Shown: positions 8,045 through 16,849, counted from the first letter of the stretch. The stretch is DNA of 64,000 nucleotides from Planctomycetota bacterium (GCA_016191165.1 JACPPF010000023.1:124001-188000); one strand, 5' to 3'. Translations and numbers: made by a program. Notes: a model not told the origin generated them from the sequence alone.

Positions 8045-10198
8045 ATGTCCACCGGCGCCCTTCGGCTCGATTTCGTCCAGCCCGGTATCGCCAGGGTAAC
8101 CTTTGACCAGCCGGGCAGCCGCGCCAATACGCTCAATCAAAATATCCAGAGTGATTTTGAAGACGTGCTAGCGCAACTGGAGAAGACGCCGGACCTTCAG
8201 GGCGTACTTTTTTGCAGCGGCAAGCCCGGGATGTTTATCGCGGGCGCTGACTTGAAGGAGCTCGCCAGCGTCACCTCCTCAACGGGAGAACGGGGGAAAT
8301 TCGACGCTCGCACGTTGACGCTGCGTGGCCTGAACTTCATCGGACGTTTCGAGAAACTCCCCTGCCCCACGGTTGTCTTGATCGACGGCGCCTGCATGGG
8401 CGGCGGCACCGAGCTGGCGTTGGCGTTTGATTATCGCCTCGCGGGGTCGCATCCCAAGTGCGAGATTGGGCTGCCCGAAACCAAGATCGGCCTCATCCCC
8501 GGCTGGGGCGGGACGCAACGACTTCCCAGGCTCATCGGCCCCAGCCTCGCGGCTGAATTCATCTGCGGCGGCGAGCCGGTCAAGGCGGTCCGGGCCCGCG
8601 AACTGGGCATCGTCTGGGATGCCGTGCCGAGCGAGAAAATGCTCGACGAAGCCCTGCGCCTGCTGGCCTGGTCGCGCGAGTCGGGAGAATGGAAGTCGAT
8701 TCGCCTGAAGAAACAGCTACCCGTCGGCCTCTCACGCGATCAACTGGAATTCACCTTCGGCGTCATCAAGGCGCAGGTGCTGGCGAAGACCCGGGGGCAT
8801 TTCCCCGCTCCGCTCGCGGCGATCGACGCCATTGCCAAGGGCTGCAACCTGACGCTCGACGAAGGCTTGAAAGTCGAGACCGAACACTTCGTTCCACTCA
8901 TCGGCAGCACGATCTCGCGCAATCTGATCGCAATTTTCTTTATGACGCAGCGCCTTGCGAAAGACCCCGGCGTGGCCGATGCCTCCGTGCAGGCCCGGGC
9001 AATTGAGCGCGCGGGCGTCATCGGCGCGGGGATCATGGGCGCTGGCATCGCCGGCGCCCTCGTACGCAAGACCATTCCGACCACGATGGTTGATGTGACG
9101 CCCGACGCCCTGGCCAAGGGTGTCGCCAGCATCACCAAGGTGTTGCAAGGACGCATCGACATCGGCCGCGGAACCCAGGCCGACCTGATCTCCGCCCTCG
9201 CGTGCCTGAACCAGGCGACCAGCAACACGCAGCTCGCGGATCGCCAGATCGTCATCGAGGCGGTCGTCGAAAACGAGGACGTCAAGTCCGCGCTCTTTCG
9301 CGATTTGCAAACGATTCTGCCCCCCGAGGCGATACTGGCGTCGAACACTTCGACGATTTCGATCACGCGCATGGCCCAATCCGTGAAGAAGCCGGAGAAT
9401 TTCGCGGGGATGCATTTCTTCAATCCCGTCGATCGCATGAAACTCGTCGAAGTGATTCGCGGCGAGAAGACAAGCGACGAAACCGTGGTGACGCTGGTGG
9501 CGCTGGCGAAGCGCGTCGGCAAGACGCCGATCGTCGTGAAGGACTGCCCGGGTTTTCTCGTCAACCGCATCCTTTTCCCCTATCTCAACGAAGCGATGGT
9601 GTTACTGGAGGAAGGCGCCGAACCGCGCGTCCTGGACAAGGCCGCCACGGAATTCGGTATGCCCATGGGGCCGATCACGCTGAGCGACCTGGTCGGCCTG
9701 GACACTGCCCTTTATGCCGGCATGGTCGTCAACCGCGCCTTCAAGGATCGCGCCAAGGACAGCAAAATCCTCGCCGCCCTCGTGCAAGCCAGGCGCCTGG
9801 GCCAAAAGACCGGGGCCGGGTTCTACAGCTACGCCAAGAGTTCGCGTGGCAACGACGATCCGGCATTCGCGGCCATTCTCGAAACCTGTCGCACCGAAAA
9901 ACGTGCCATCAGCGGCGAGGAAATGCGCGATCGCCTGTTTCTGTCGATGCTTGTCGAGGCGAGCCTGGTCCTGAGCGAAGGCATCGTGCGCGATCCGGCC
10001 GACGTGGACATGGGCCTGATCCTGGGCATCGGCTTCCCACCCCAGCATGGCGGCATCTTGCGCTGGGCCGACACCCTCGGCATGAAGGAGGTCTTGGCCC
10101 GGTTGGCGAAATACGAAGCGCTCGGGAAACGCTTTCAGCCGACGGAGCAGATGAAGACCCTCGCGGCGGCGGGCAAGGGATTTTTTGCCGCCGTTTAG
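8045..10198 (+). CDS. fadJ: Bifunctional enoyl-CoA hydratase / 3-hydroxyacyl-CoA dehydrogenase (FadJ/FadB-like)
   Basis: Two middle steps of fatty-acid beta-oxidation on one 717-residue cytoplasmic chain. The N-terminal crotonase domain has FIAGADLKEL and GGGTELALAFDYRLA, with a catalytic Glu in each of GGGTELA and IGLPETKIG. The oxyanion-hole GACMGGG is intact. The NAD-binding domain starts near residue 320 (GVIGAGIMGAGIAGALV) with SNTSTISI, FAGMHFFNPVDRMKLVEVI and the dehydrogenase motif CPGFLVNRILFPYLNEA. Two C-terminal 3HCDH domains follow (GPITLSDLVGLDTALYAG; ILGIGFPPQHGGILRWAD). The ATG at 8045 is preceded by AAGGAGG; the longer reading from 7958 has no ribosome site. No thiolase (FadI/FadA) gene lies nearby. 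Its stop codon is supplied by the arm of a palindrome. Confidence 0.92.
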   Translation: MSTGALRLDFVQPGIARVTFDQPGSRANTLNQNIQSDFEDVLAQLEKTPDLQGVLFCSGKPGMFIAGADLKELASVTSSTGERGKFDARTLTLRGLNFIGRFEKLPCPTVVLIDGACMGGGTELALAFDYRLAGSHPKCEIGLPETKIGLIPGWGGTQRLPRLIGPSLAAEFICGGEPVKAVRARELGIVWDAVPSEKMLDEALRLLAWSRESGEWKSIRLKKQLPVGLSRDQLEFTFGVIKAQVLAKTRGHFPAPLAAIDAIAKGCNLTLDEGLKVETEHFVPLIGSTISRNLIAIFFMTQRLAKDPGVADASVQARAIERAGVIGAGIMGAGIAGALVRKTIPTTMVDVTPDALAKGVASITKVLQGRIDIGRGTQADLISALACLNQATSNTQLADRQIVIEAVVENEDVKSALFRDLQTILPPEAILASNTSTISITRMAQSVKKPENFAGMHFFNPVDRMKLVEVIRGEKTSDETVVTLVALAKRVGKTPIVVKDCPGFLVNRILFPYLNEAMVLLEEGAEPRVLDKAATEFGMPMGPITLSDLVGLDTALYAGMVVNRAFKDRAKDSKILAALVQARRLGQKTGAGFYSYAKSSRGNDDPAFAAILETCRTEKRAISGEEMRDRLFLSMLVEASLVLSEGIVRDPADVDMGLILGIGFPPQHGGILRWADTLGMKEVLARLAKYEALGKRFQPTEQMKTLAAAGKGFFAAV

Positions 10199-10259
10199 CC
10201 GCTCGCCTGTGGCGAGCGGGTCCGGGAGTCGTCCGCTCGCCAAGGGTGAGCGGCTAAAC
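10193..10259. repeat. Palindromic repeat (GTTTAGC family), copy 1
   Basis: Outer arms GTTTAGCCGCTCGCC and GGTGAGCGGCTAAAC, with an inner pairing CGCTCGCC/GGCGAGCG. The first arm contains the TAG stop codon of the fadJ-like gene (10196-10198). Related copies lie at 31098-31133, 33806-33843 and, degraded, 37917-37947. Confidence 0.8.
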
Positions 10260-10298
10260 GAACCAGAATGGGAACATCACGCTTCAGGGACGATAACC

Positions 10299-10997
10299 AT
10301 GGCCAGCTTCTTCGGCCACATCACAACCAGCGCAACACTCGGCGCCGCGGTCGGCGCGTTCGGCGTGTGGCAGTTCAACTACGATTGGGGCGTGGTTTTC
10401 CTCGCGGCCGGGCTTTGCGCGATTGGCGGGATGCTGCCCGATCTGGATTCCGATAGCGGCATCCCCGTACGCGAGATGTTCGGCCTCGCCGGCGTGCTCG
10501 TGCCGCTCCTTCTGGTCGGACGCCTGCGGCGTCTGGATCTCACGCCCGAGCAGATTCTCGTAATCATGGCAGGCGCGTATCTTCTGGTTCGCTATGGGTT
10601 GTCGGAGGTCTTCCGGCGCATCACGGTGCACCGCGGCATGTATCACAGCGTCCCCGCGATGCTCATCGCGGGGCTGGCGGTTTTTTTGATGCATCGGCCC
10701 GACGGCCCGATCGCGGGACAGGAATTGCAAAAGCGATTTTATTTCGCCGCGGCCGTCATGATCGGCTTTCTGTCGCATCTGGTTCTCGACGAACTCTTCG
10801 CCGTCGATCTGATGGGTGTGGTGCCCAAGTTGAACCAGTTTGCGGGCAGCGCGGTGAAGTTGTGGTCGCAATCGTGGCCCGCGACGCTGTTGACCTACGC
10901 GATCCTCTGCGCCCTGGGTTACATGGCCTGGGTATCCACCGGCTCGCCGACACTTGAACAAGCCTGGCGCCAGACTATCACGCCGCTACGAAAATGA
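10299..10997 (+). CDS. YdjM-like (DUF457) membrane-bound metal-dependent hydrolase
   Basis: Inner-membrane protein of 232 residues matching the YdjM/LexA-regulated hydrolase family, whose substrate is unknown. The family's metal-ligand motifs are all visible: MLPDLDSDSG near residue 47, HRGMYHSVPAML near 112 and SHLVLDELFAVD near 155. They lie between five or six hydrophobic segments. I use the ATG at 10299 (MASFFGHITTS); the longer reading from 10185 starts inside the palindrome and is implausible. The next gene, an APC permease, begins 3 bases after the stop, so the two are probably co-transcribed. Confidence 0.82.
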   Translation: MASFFGHITTSATLGAAVGAFGVWQFNYDWGVVFLAAGLCAIGGMLPDLDSDSGIPVREMFGLAGVLVPLLLVGRLRRLDLTPEQILVIMAGAYLLVRYGLSEVFRRITVHRGMYHSVPAMLIAGLAVFLMHRPDGPIAGQELQKRFYFAAAVMIGFLSHLVLDELFAVDLMGVVPKLNQFAGSAVKLWSQSWPATLLTYAILCALGYMAWVSTGSPTLEQAWRQTITPLRK

Positions 10998-11000
10998 CCC

Positions 11001-12512
11001 ATGCACAGCCGCACGGGCCCTCAAGAATGGGATTCCACCTCGATGGAAACCGCGAAACAAATGCCCCGCGTCCTCGGCTTCTGGATGGCGACCGCCATCG
11101 TCATCGGCACCGTGATCGGCTCCGGCGTGTTCAAAAAACCCCATGCGGTGGCCAAGGACATCAGCGAGTTCGGCCTCATCATGGCGGCCTGGATTCTGGT
11201 CGGGTTGCTTTGCTTCATCGGCTCGCTGATTCTTGCGGAAGTCGCGATCGTTCATCCCAAGGCCGGCGGTAACTACGTGTTCCTGCGCGAGGGCTACGGC
11301 CGCTGGGCCGGGTTTTTGTGGGGCTGGGTCGAGTTCTGGATCATCCGTTCGGGTTCAATCGCGGCGCTGGCAAGCGTTTTTGCCGAATCATTCCACGACG
11401 TCCTGCGTTATTTTCTTAATGACGCTGGTATCGGGGCAGATGTGTTTTCGTTCTGGCATTTGCAAGGAGTGACCGTCACCGTCATTGCGGTGCTTGCCAT
11501 CGTCAACGCGCTGGGCACGGCGATCGGTGGCGGCGTCCAACTCGCGATTACCACCGTCAAGGCGGCGTCCCTGCTTGGTATCGCCTTGCTTCCGTTCGTC
11601 TTGCTGGCCGTCACCCGGGATGCCGAGGTTTCCGCCGCACGCCTGGCGCCGGTCTGGCCGGAAGACTGGGCCGCGGTGAGCTGGAGTGGTTTCGGCAGCG
11701 CCCTGGTCGGCATCTTCTGGGCCTACCACGGGTGGATGAATCTGGCCCCGGTCGCCGAGGAAGTGAAGGAACCCAATCGCAATTTGCCGTTCGCCTTTTT
11801 GGCGGGAACCCTGGCGATCATTGTGCTGTATGTTTCCGTCAATGTCGCCTATCACCTCGTCGTGACGCGGACCGAAATGCGCATCGACGGCGGCAACAGC
11901 CCGGTGGCCACCCTGTTCGCCTTGCGCCTGCTCGGCCCGGTCGGTTTGCTGCTGGCATCGCTGGCGCTCATGACGTCGGTCTTCGGCGCGCTCAATGGCA
12001 ACCTGCTGGTTGGGCCTCGTCTCTTGTACGCAATGGGCAAGGACGGACTGGCGCCGGCCGCGCTGGGACGACTCCATGCGAATTTCGGCACGCCGGTGCT
12101 GGCCATCGCGGTCCTGGCGGGCTGGGCGGTCTTGCTGGTCGCAGGCGCGTCATTCCTGAAGTCAATGGGAATTCAAGAGGACAAGGCCTTATTCGACGTG
12201 CTGACCGATTACGTCATCTTCGGCGCCATCGTGTTCGAGACCCTTGGAGTCGCCTCGATTTTCATGCTCAGGCGACAGTACCCCGTGGACCGCGTTCAGT
12301 TGCCGTACCGCTGCTGGGGGTACCCCTGGCTGCCCGCGGTGTACGTGCTGGCGATGGCGGCGGTGCTGGCGAACATGTTTGTGACGCAGACGACGGAAGC
12401 GCTGATCGCCGTCGGCTTCATCGCCGTCGGCGCGGTGGTGTACGCGGTCATGTTCGGCGGTGTCGGCGCGAAACCGCAAGCAGTCACTTCGCCTGCGGAT
12501 CCGGCTGCATGA
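11001..12512 (+). CDS. APC family amino-acid permease
   Basis: Secondary transporter of about 500 residues with 12 predicted membrane segments, of the amino acid-polyamine-organocation superfamily. TM1 carries the substrate-binding unwound motif as IGTVIGSGVFKKP. TM6 reads SALVGIFWAYHGWMNLAPVAEEVKEP, a hallmark of the family. Substrate cannot be read from sequence. The start is uncertain: the ATG at 11001 has no clear ribosome site and METAKQ at 11043 is an alternative. It is preceded closely by the YdjM-like gene. Its 3' end overlaps the convergent VOC gene by 29 bases. Confidence 0.88.
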   Translation: MHSRTGPQEWDSTSMETAKQMPRVLGFWMATAIVIGTVIGSGVFKKPHAVAKDISEFGLIMAAWILVGLLCFIGSLILAEVAIVHPKAGGNYVFLREGYGRWAGFLWGWVEFWIIRSGSIAALASVFAESFHDVLRYFLNDAGIGADVFSFWHLQGVTVTVIAVLAIVNALGTAIGGGVQLAITTVKAASLLGIALLPFVLLAVTRDAEVSAARLAPVWPEDWAAVSWSGFGSALVGIFWAYHGWMNLAPVAEEVKEPNRNLPFAFLAGTLAIIVLYVSVNVAYHLVVTRTEMRIDGGNSPVATLFALRLLGPVGLLLASLALMTSVFGALNGNLLVGPRLLYAMGKDGLAPAALGRLHANFGTPVLAIAVLAGWAVLLVAGASFLKSMGIQEDKALFDVLTDYVIFGAIVFETLGVASIFMLRRQYPVDRVQLPYRCWGYPWLPAVYVLAMAAVLANMFVTQTTEALIAVGFIAVGAVVYAVMFGGVGAKPQAVTSPADPAA

Positions 12513-12873
12513 CGCCGACGATGTTGCCCTCGGTGTCCTTGATATACGCCAGCCAGCCGATACCGGGGATCGGCATCTTCGGCAGCGCAATGACAGCGCC
12601 GGCCGCGGTCGCCTTGGCTACCGTTTCGTCCAGCGCTGCAACCTGAATGGTGCAAGCGTAGGCGTTGACCGCCTGACCCTCGCTCGGCGCCGGACCCATG
12701 CGGCGAATCATGCCGCCGTTGATGCCTTTCTCACTGTCCGGCCCGGTGACGATCAACCAGTAATCCATTGGCCCTGCCCACTTCTGGAACTGCCAGCCGA
12801 CGACGCCCTGGTAGAACGCCAGCGCCCGCTCGGGGTCTTCGGCGTGAATCTCGAAATGTACGACGCGCGACAT
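12484..12873 (-). CDS. VOC (glyoxalase/bleomycin-resistance fold) family protein
   Basis: Cytoplasmic 129-residue protein of the vicinal oxygen chelate superfamily. It has paired beta-alpha-beta-beta-beta units: MSRVVHFEIHAEDPERALAF with FYQGVVGWQFQKW, then the second half VAALDETVAKATAAGAVI and IPGIGWLAYIKDTEGNIVGV. Metal-ligand positions fit His7 (HFEIHA) and the Glu in the closing DTEGN. Substrate is not predictable. The start at 12873 has GGAGA upstream. A 127-bp repetitive element ends 30 bases upstream of the ATG and may carry its promoter. The 3' end overlaps the permease gene tail to tail by 29 bases. Confidence 0.85.
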   Translation of the reverse strand: MSRVVHFEIHAEDPERALAFYQGVVGWQFQKWAGPMDYWLIVTGPDSEKGINGGMIRRMGPAPSEGQAVNAYACTIQVAALDETVAKATAAGAVIALPKMPIPGIGWLAYIKDTEGNIVGVMQPDPQAK

Positions 12874-12903
12874 GGACTTTTCTCCAAAGTCAAGATTTCG
12901 GCC

Positions 12904-13030
12904 TGGTTCATATTCATCGATTTTAGGGAAACAAACAATCAGCGAGCCGCCGGGCTTGTCCCGGCGGTGAACCAAACCGAATCGGGAAGCCCCGCCGGAA
13001 AAAGCCCGGCGGCTCGCTGTGACCTTCACC
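12904..13030. repeat. MITE-like 127-bp element, copy A
   Basis: A 91-base core (12940-13030) with long inverted arms (AGCGAGCCGCCGGGCTT / AAGCCCGGCGGCTCGCT) and a preceding TGGTTCA box exactly 36 bases from the core. The same layout and spacing recur at 24082-24208. Both copies lie just upstream of a minus-strand gene, in the same orientation. No coding capacity. Confidence 0.8.
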
Positions 13031-13245
13031 TGAACCAAGGCAGAAGGTCCCCGTGTAGGGTTTGCTTCATTATCCGAAGGCTCCGCCGACTCGGACGGAA
13101 AAAAATGGTCCAACAAACAACAAAATCCTTGCCTAATCAGCGTGAGTACACGAAAATTCCACGGCGGCCGCACACGCCAGGATGCGGCTTTTCGCGTTTC
13201 CATCCGCGTGCTGGCGAACGCAACCTCCGTTGCCAAGGAGCGAAC

Positions 13246-13515
13246 ATGCTGTTCGGCAGTCTTTTCCTTTTCGCCCAGCAACAGGCGACAAGTTGGGAGC
13301 ACATCGAAAAGCTGGGCGTGAATGCGCTGGCCACGATCGTTTTCGCGGCCATCGGCATTGTGCTGGCGATCGTCGGCTTCAAGTTGTTCGACAAGGTGAC
13401 GCCCGGCAAACTGGACGAGGAAATCCTTCAGAAGCAGAACATGGCAGCCGCGATCCTGGCTGGAGCGTTTATCCTGGGGATCTGCATCATCGTCGCCGCG
13501 GCGGTGCATGGCTGA
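13246..13515 (+). CDS. DUF350 membrane protein (YjfL-like)
   Basis: An 89-residue inner-membrane protein with two hydrophobic segments: LATIVFAAIGIVLAIVGFKLFD and the C-terminal AAAILAGAFILGICIIVAAAV. The connecting DKVTPGKLDEEILQKQNMA is diagnostic of DUF350. Function is unknown. The ATG at 13246 follows AAGGAG. It heads a three-gene run with a small lipoprotein-like protein and a glutathionylspermidine-synthase-like enzyme. E. coli has a similar trio, yjfL-yjfM-yjfC, which supports co-function in the envelope or in polyamine/thiol modification. Confidence 0.85.
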   Translation: MLFGSLFLFAQQQATSWEHIEKLGVNALATIVFAAIGIVLAIVGFKLFDKVTPGKLDEEILQKQNMAAAILAGAFILGICIIVAAAVHG

Positions 13516-13574
13516 GCCCGGTCCGCCTGATTAGGGTTCTGGAGGTCCCTGCGTCGTTTCACCCGAGGCTCCCG

Positions 13575-13859
13575 ATGACTCGCAAGACCAAGCACATCAC
13601 CCTGGGCATTCTCGCCGGTGTCGCGGCGCTGGGCGTCGCCGGCTGTTGCTGTATCAACTGGTTCGAGGATCGCGAACACCGGGCGGGCGGAGGTGGGGGC
13701 CACGCCGGGCGAGCTCATGCCTCGCGAGGCTGGATCCCCATTTTCTTCGGCGGCGGACGTTCCGGTCCCGCCACTCCAACGACCCACGGCGGATCCTCAA
13801 GCTCCTCGCGCGGCGGGTTCGGCGCAACTAGTTCCCGGGGCGGCGGCATTGGAGGCTGA
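13575..13859 (+). CDS. Small Gly/Ser-rich lipoprotein (YjfM/DUF1190-like position)
   Basis: A 94-residue protein with a basic N-terminus, a hydrophobic stretch LGILAGVAALGVAGCCC that looks like a lipobox (VAGC), and a low-complexity Gly/Ser/Arg-rich tail (GGSSSSSRGGFGATSSRGGG). It resembles the tail of DUF1190 proteins such as YgiB/YjfM, which sit next to the same synthetase in enterobacteria, but it is much shorter and I see no conserved domain. It begins 59 bases after the DUF350 gene and ends 2 bases before the synthetase. Likely an envelope lipoprotein; role unknown. Confidence 0.65.
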   Translation: MTRKTKHITLGILAGVAALGVAGCCCINWFEDREHRAGGGGGHAGRAHASRGWIPIFFGGGRSGPATPTTHGGSSSSSRGGFGATSSRGGGIGG

Positions 13860-13861
13860 GC

Positions 13862-15001
13862 ATGAAACGCATTCGTATCACCCCAAGGCCCGATTGGCAA
13901 CGAAAGGTTGAATCCGTCGGACTGACATTTCACACGACCGAGGAGGGACAGACCTACTGGGACGAATCGGCTTACTACACCTTCTCCCCGGCCGAGATCG
14001 ACCAGATTGAGCTGGCCACGCTTGAGCTGAACACCATTTGCTTGCAAGCCGTTGAACATATCCTTACGCACGAACTCTGGGAAGAGTTTCAAATCCCTGA
14101 CGCCTTCCAGGAGTTCATTCGCCAGAGCTGGGATCGAGACGAAATCAGCATTGTCGGCCGATTCGATCTGCTCTACGACGGCGTTAATCCGCCCAAGCTG
14201 GCTGAATACAATGCCGACACGCCTACCGCCCTTGTCGAGGCGTCCATCGCCCAGTGGTTCTGGCTTCAGGAACTGACGCCCGAGGTGGATCAATTCAATT
14301 CCATTCACGAACGTCTGCTGGAAGTCTGGCAACGCGTCAAGGCCGACATCGGCAAGCCGGTCACCTTCGTTTCGGTCGATGGACATCTTGAAGACTTCAT
14401 GACCGTCACTTACCTGCGCGACCTGGCTCAGCAGGCTGGGCTACTCAATCAGTATTTTCCCGTCGAGCAGATCGGCTGGAACGCGGCCCGGCGCGCGTTC
14501 GTCGATCTCAAGGAGCGGCCGCTTGATTGTGTCTTCAAGCTCTATCCCTGGGAATGGCTCATGGGGGAGAAATTCGGCCAATACCTTCCCGGCGCCGCCA
14601 CGCGCTGGTTGGAGCCGCCGTGGAAAGCCCTGCTTAGCAACAAGGCGATTCTGCCGTTGCTCTGGAAGTTGTTCCCGGAACATCCAAACTTGCTACCCGC
14701 GTCCTGGCGCTCGCTGCCTGGACGTTGTGTAAAAAAGCCCACCCTGGGCCGCGAGGGAGCGAACATCACGATCCTGGAATATGGCCAAAAGCTCGAAGCG
14801 ACCGAGGGCGACTACGGCGATGGGGCCTTCATCTATCAGCAGTTTCACGAGACGCCGAGCTTCGATGGCAATTCCGCGGTGCTGGGGAGCTGGCTGGTCA
14901 ACGGCCACGCGTGCGGCATGGGCATTCGCGAGGAAAGCGGCCTGATAACCACCAACACCAGCCGGTTCGTGCCGCATCGAATCGACGACCGCCAAGGCTA
15001 G
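13862..15001 (+). CDS. Glutathionylspermidine synthase family ATP-grasp ligase (YgiC/YjfC-like)
   Basis: A 379-residue ATP-grasp enzyme matching the synthetase domain of glutathionylspermidine synthase, without the N-terminal amidase. Visible motifs are YWDESAYYTFSPAEID, the substrate-loop region GRFDLLYDG, LAEYNADTPTALVEASI, then FKLYPWEWLMGEKFG, KPTLGREGANI and a C-terminal IYQQFHE. Homologs ligate a peptide or polyamine carboxylate using ATP; the true substrate of YgiC/YjfC is not settled. It is the third gene of the DUF350-lipoprotein-synthetase run and is separated from the lipoprotein gene by only 2 bases. This strongly suggests one transcript and one pathway. Confidence 0.87.
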   Translation: MKRIRITPRPDWQRKVESVGLTFHTTEEGQTYWDESAYYTFSPAEIDQIELATLELNTICLQAVEHILTHELWEEFQIPDAFQEFIRQSWDRDEISIVGRFDLLYDGVNPPKLAEYNADTPTALVEASIAQWFWLQELTPEVDQFNSIHERLLEVWQRVKADIGKPVTFVSVDGHLEDFMTVTYLRDLAQQAGLLNQYFPVEQIGWNAARRAFVDLKERPLDCVFKLYPWEWLMGEKFGQYLPGAATRWLEPPWKALLSNKAILPLLWKLFPEHPNLLPASWRSLPGRCVKKPTLGREGANITILEYGQKLEATEGDYGDGAFIYQQFHETPSFDGNSAVLGSWLVNGHACGMGIREESGLITTNTSRFVPHRIDDRQG

Positions 15002-15047
15002 TGCGTCACCCGCTCCTGTTCTTGGGGTAGCCGCACTCAACCGCAGG

Positions 15048-15401
15048 TCAAACCGTTGAAACCGGCGGCGCGCTCATCGACAATACCAGCGCATGAATCA
15101 ACAAGCCAAACAGGAAATTGACCCCCCAGATCATGATGACGAGGATACGGCACTCCCAAAAATCCTTCTGAAAGACGACCATCAGCCCGATCCACCACAC
15201 GATCAGGGACGCCAGGCCCCCATACGGCACGAACGTAACGACCAGCGAAACGACGCCGACGAGAATTGCCGACTTGAGCGCGAACGCGCTCAACACACCG
15301 AAATCGAACGGCTCAAACAGCAGGTTGTAGAGAATCAAGACCACGACCCAGAGCACGGCCGTGTAGAGGAAGACGATGGGCAGGAGGATGAGGTATTGCA
15401 T
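15048..15401 (-). CDS. Small hydrophobic membrane protein, unknown function
   Basis: A 117-residue very hydrophobic protein with about four membrane segments (LILLPIVFLYTAVLWVVVLI, LKSAILVGVVSLVVTFVPYG, ASLIVWWIGLMVVF, ILVIMIWGVNFLFGLLIHAL). No family recognised. I use the ATG at 15401; the longer open frame to 15563 is not hydrophobic and has no ribosome site. It is convergent with the synthetase gene (46-base gap) and lies about 100 bases downstream of the next minus-strand gene, with which it may form an operon. Confidence 0.6.
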   Translation of the reverse strand: MQYLILLPIVFLYTAVLWVVVLILYNLLFEPFDFGVLSAFALKSAILVGVVSLVVTFVPYGGLASLIVWWIGLMVVFQKDFWECRILVIMIWGVNFLFGLLIHALVLSMSAPPVSTV

Positions 15402-15504
15402 CGGGCGTCTCGAATGGCGGTTTTTTCTCGGCTCTCCGGCGCCCACGACGAAGGATTGGCGCATTCCTGCAACTTCTCGCACATCTCCATGAGGACGGAC
15501 AACC

Positions 15505-16041
15505 CTATTCGAGTCCGAGGTCCTCGGTGAAGCTCGTGGCTGGCGTGATCTCTGACGGATCAACCCCGGCAGCGTGTGCGACGACTCGGCGAACCTTCAA
15601 AAATATTTCGTTGCGTGTCAAACGGTATCCCGCTTCCCGGCATTCGTCGCATTTGGTTGTCGCCAGGACCGCGTCGCCTACGGTCAGCGATGGGTAGATC
15701 TCGCGGCTGAACCGGCGAAGGAGAATCTCCGCGACGAGCAAACCCAGGAGCAGTCCGCTCAGCAGAAATACGAACCAACCGCCCCGCCAAACGAGGCAAC
15801 CGCCCAGCATCCAGGCGAGCATCACAGCCAGGCACGAACCCAATTGGCCGATGGAAAGACTCAGCTCACCGATGTCGAGATTCTCGCGGCGAAGCGCCTC
15901 CCACACGCGCCGCCGTTCGGACGGCGGGATCAGGTTCGCCAGCTTCGCCGACGGCCGAACCGCCGCGCGCGGTAGGCCGAGCGTTTCCACCAGGACGCGA
16001 CGCAGGCGGCAGAAGTTGCGGATGATGGGGTTGTAATTCAT
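15505..16041 (-). CDS. Membrane protein with acyl-carrier-like end segments
   Basis: A 178-residue protein with two hydrophobic segments in the middle (LGSCLAVMLAWMLGGCLVW and WFVFLLSGLLLGLLVAEILL). The C-terminus, VRRVVAHAAGVDPSEITPAT then SFTEDLGLE, matches the first half of an acyl carrier protein but stops exactly where the phosphopantetheine motif DSL should be. The N-terminus (RRVLVETLGLPRAAVRPSAK) looks like a second such half. I recall similar planctomycete proteins, but function is unknown. The ATG at 16041 lies 6 bases past the stop of the Uma2 gene, so the two are probably translated from one message. Confidence 0.55.
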   Translation of the reverse strand: MNYNPIIRNFCRLRRVLVETLGLPRAAVRPSAKLANLIPPSERRRVWEALRRENLDIGELSLSIGQLGSCLAVMLAWMLGGCLVWRGGWFVFLLSGLLLGLLVAEILLRRFSREIYPSLTVGDAVLATTKCDECREAGYRLTRNEIFLKVRRVVAHAAGVDPSEITPATSFTEDLGLE

Positions 16042-16047
16042 GACGCC

Positions 16048-16779
16048 TCACGCCGGATCGGGCTCCACGCCCAGAGCCCGCAGTTTTTCCGCAAGTAGCG
16101 CGGCGCGTTGCTCGGCGCTCTCGGCGCGTTGCTCGGCGATTTTCGCACGCTCGATGCCGGTCGGAAGTACATGACCTGCCTGGTCGCAGAAACGCAACCA
16201 GCGGCAGGTCATGCCGTCGTATTCGCCGTCCCATTCCGTGACGCCGAGCTCAAGGTCTGGAAACCACGGCTCGCAGGGATCGTACTTTTTGCCCTTGAGC
16301 ACGAAGCAACTCAATGGTGTTTTGCTCAACAACAAGGCGGGATCCCAGACGACGTAGTAAGGAATCCCAATGTGGGCGTATTTCCCCTTTTTCTCCGTCA
16401 GTTCGCCGCCTTCCTGGTTGGAGACCACCTCGACCGTGAGGTCCGGACATTTGCCCATGAGCCAGGTGAAATAGGAACGGTTCTTTTTCCCCGTCCATTC
16501 CGACGGCGGGGCGACGCCCGTACTGAGCATGACGTCGGGAGCGATTGCCGGCTCATGGACGGAATAAAACAGGCCAACGTCCGTGGCGGCCAGATGCGGC
16601 TGGCCCTGCGGCGCCGACCACGAAGCGCAAAGCGCGTCGGTCAACAATCGCTGTTGACGTTCGCTATAGATACTGTCCACGGGCTTTTCGTCCTCCGTGA
16701 TGAAGCGATCATAGTCCGGTTCCAACTCGGCCGGCACGAACGGCGGGACGGATGCGGCTTGACTTTGTGCGATGGACAT
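16048..16779 (-). CDS. Uma2 family endonuclease (DUF820)
   Basis: A 243-residue protein of the Uma2/DUF820 family, a PD-(D/E)XK nuclease fold common in cyanobacteria and planctomycetes. The core is visible as APDVMLSTG near residue 100, then PDLTVEVVSNQEGGE (catalytic Asp and the E-x-V strand), a Lys-rich helix KKGKYAHIG, and IPYYVVWDP. The C-terminus is a short heptad-like coiled coil (AEQRAESAEQRAALLAEKL). Start at 16779 chosen for the GGGAGA site. Its cellular role is not established; many members are associated with mobile DNA. Confidence 0.82.
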   Translation of the reverse strand: MSIAQSQAASVPPFVPAELEPDYDRFITEDEKPVDSIYSERQQRLLTDALCASWSAPQGQPHLAATDVGLFYSVHEPAIAPDVMLSTGVAPPSEWTGKKNRSYFTWLMGKCPDLTVEVVSNQEGGELTEKKGKYAHIGIPYYVVWDPALLLSKTPLSCFVLKGKKYDPCEPWFPDLELGVTEWDGEYDGMTCRWLRFCDQAGHVLPTGIERAKIAEQRAESAEQRAALLAEKLRALGVEPDPA

Positions 16780-16849
16780 GGATCGTCTCCCTTGTTTTCT
16801 TCGATGATATCGGGAACGCTGACGGCTTGTCAAACGGATCTGCCGCGAT

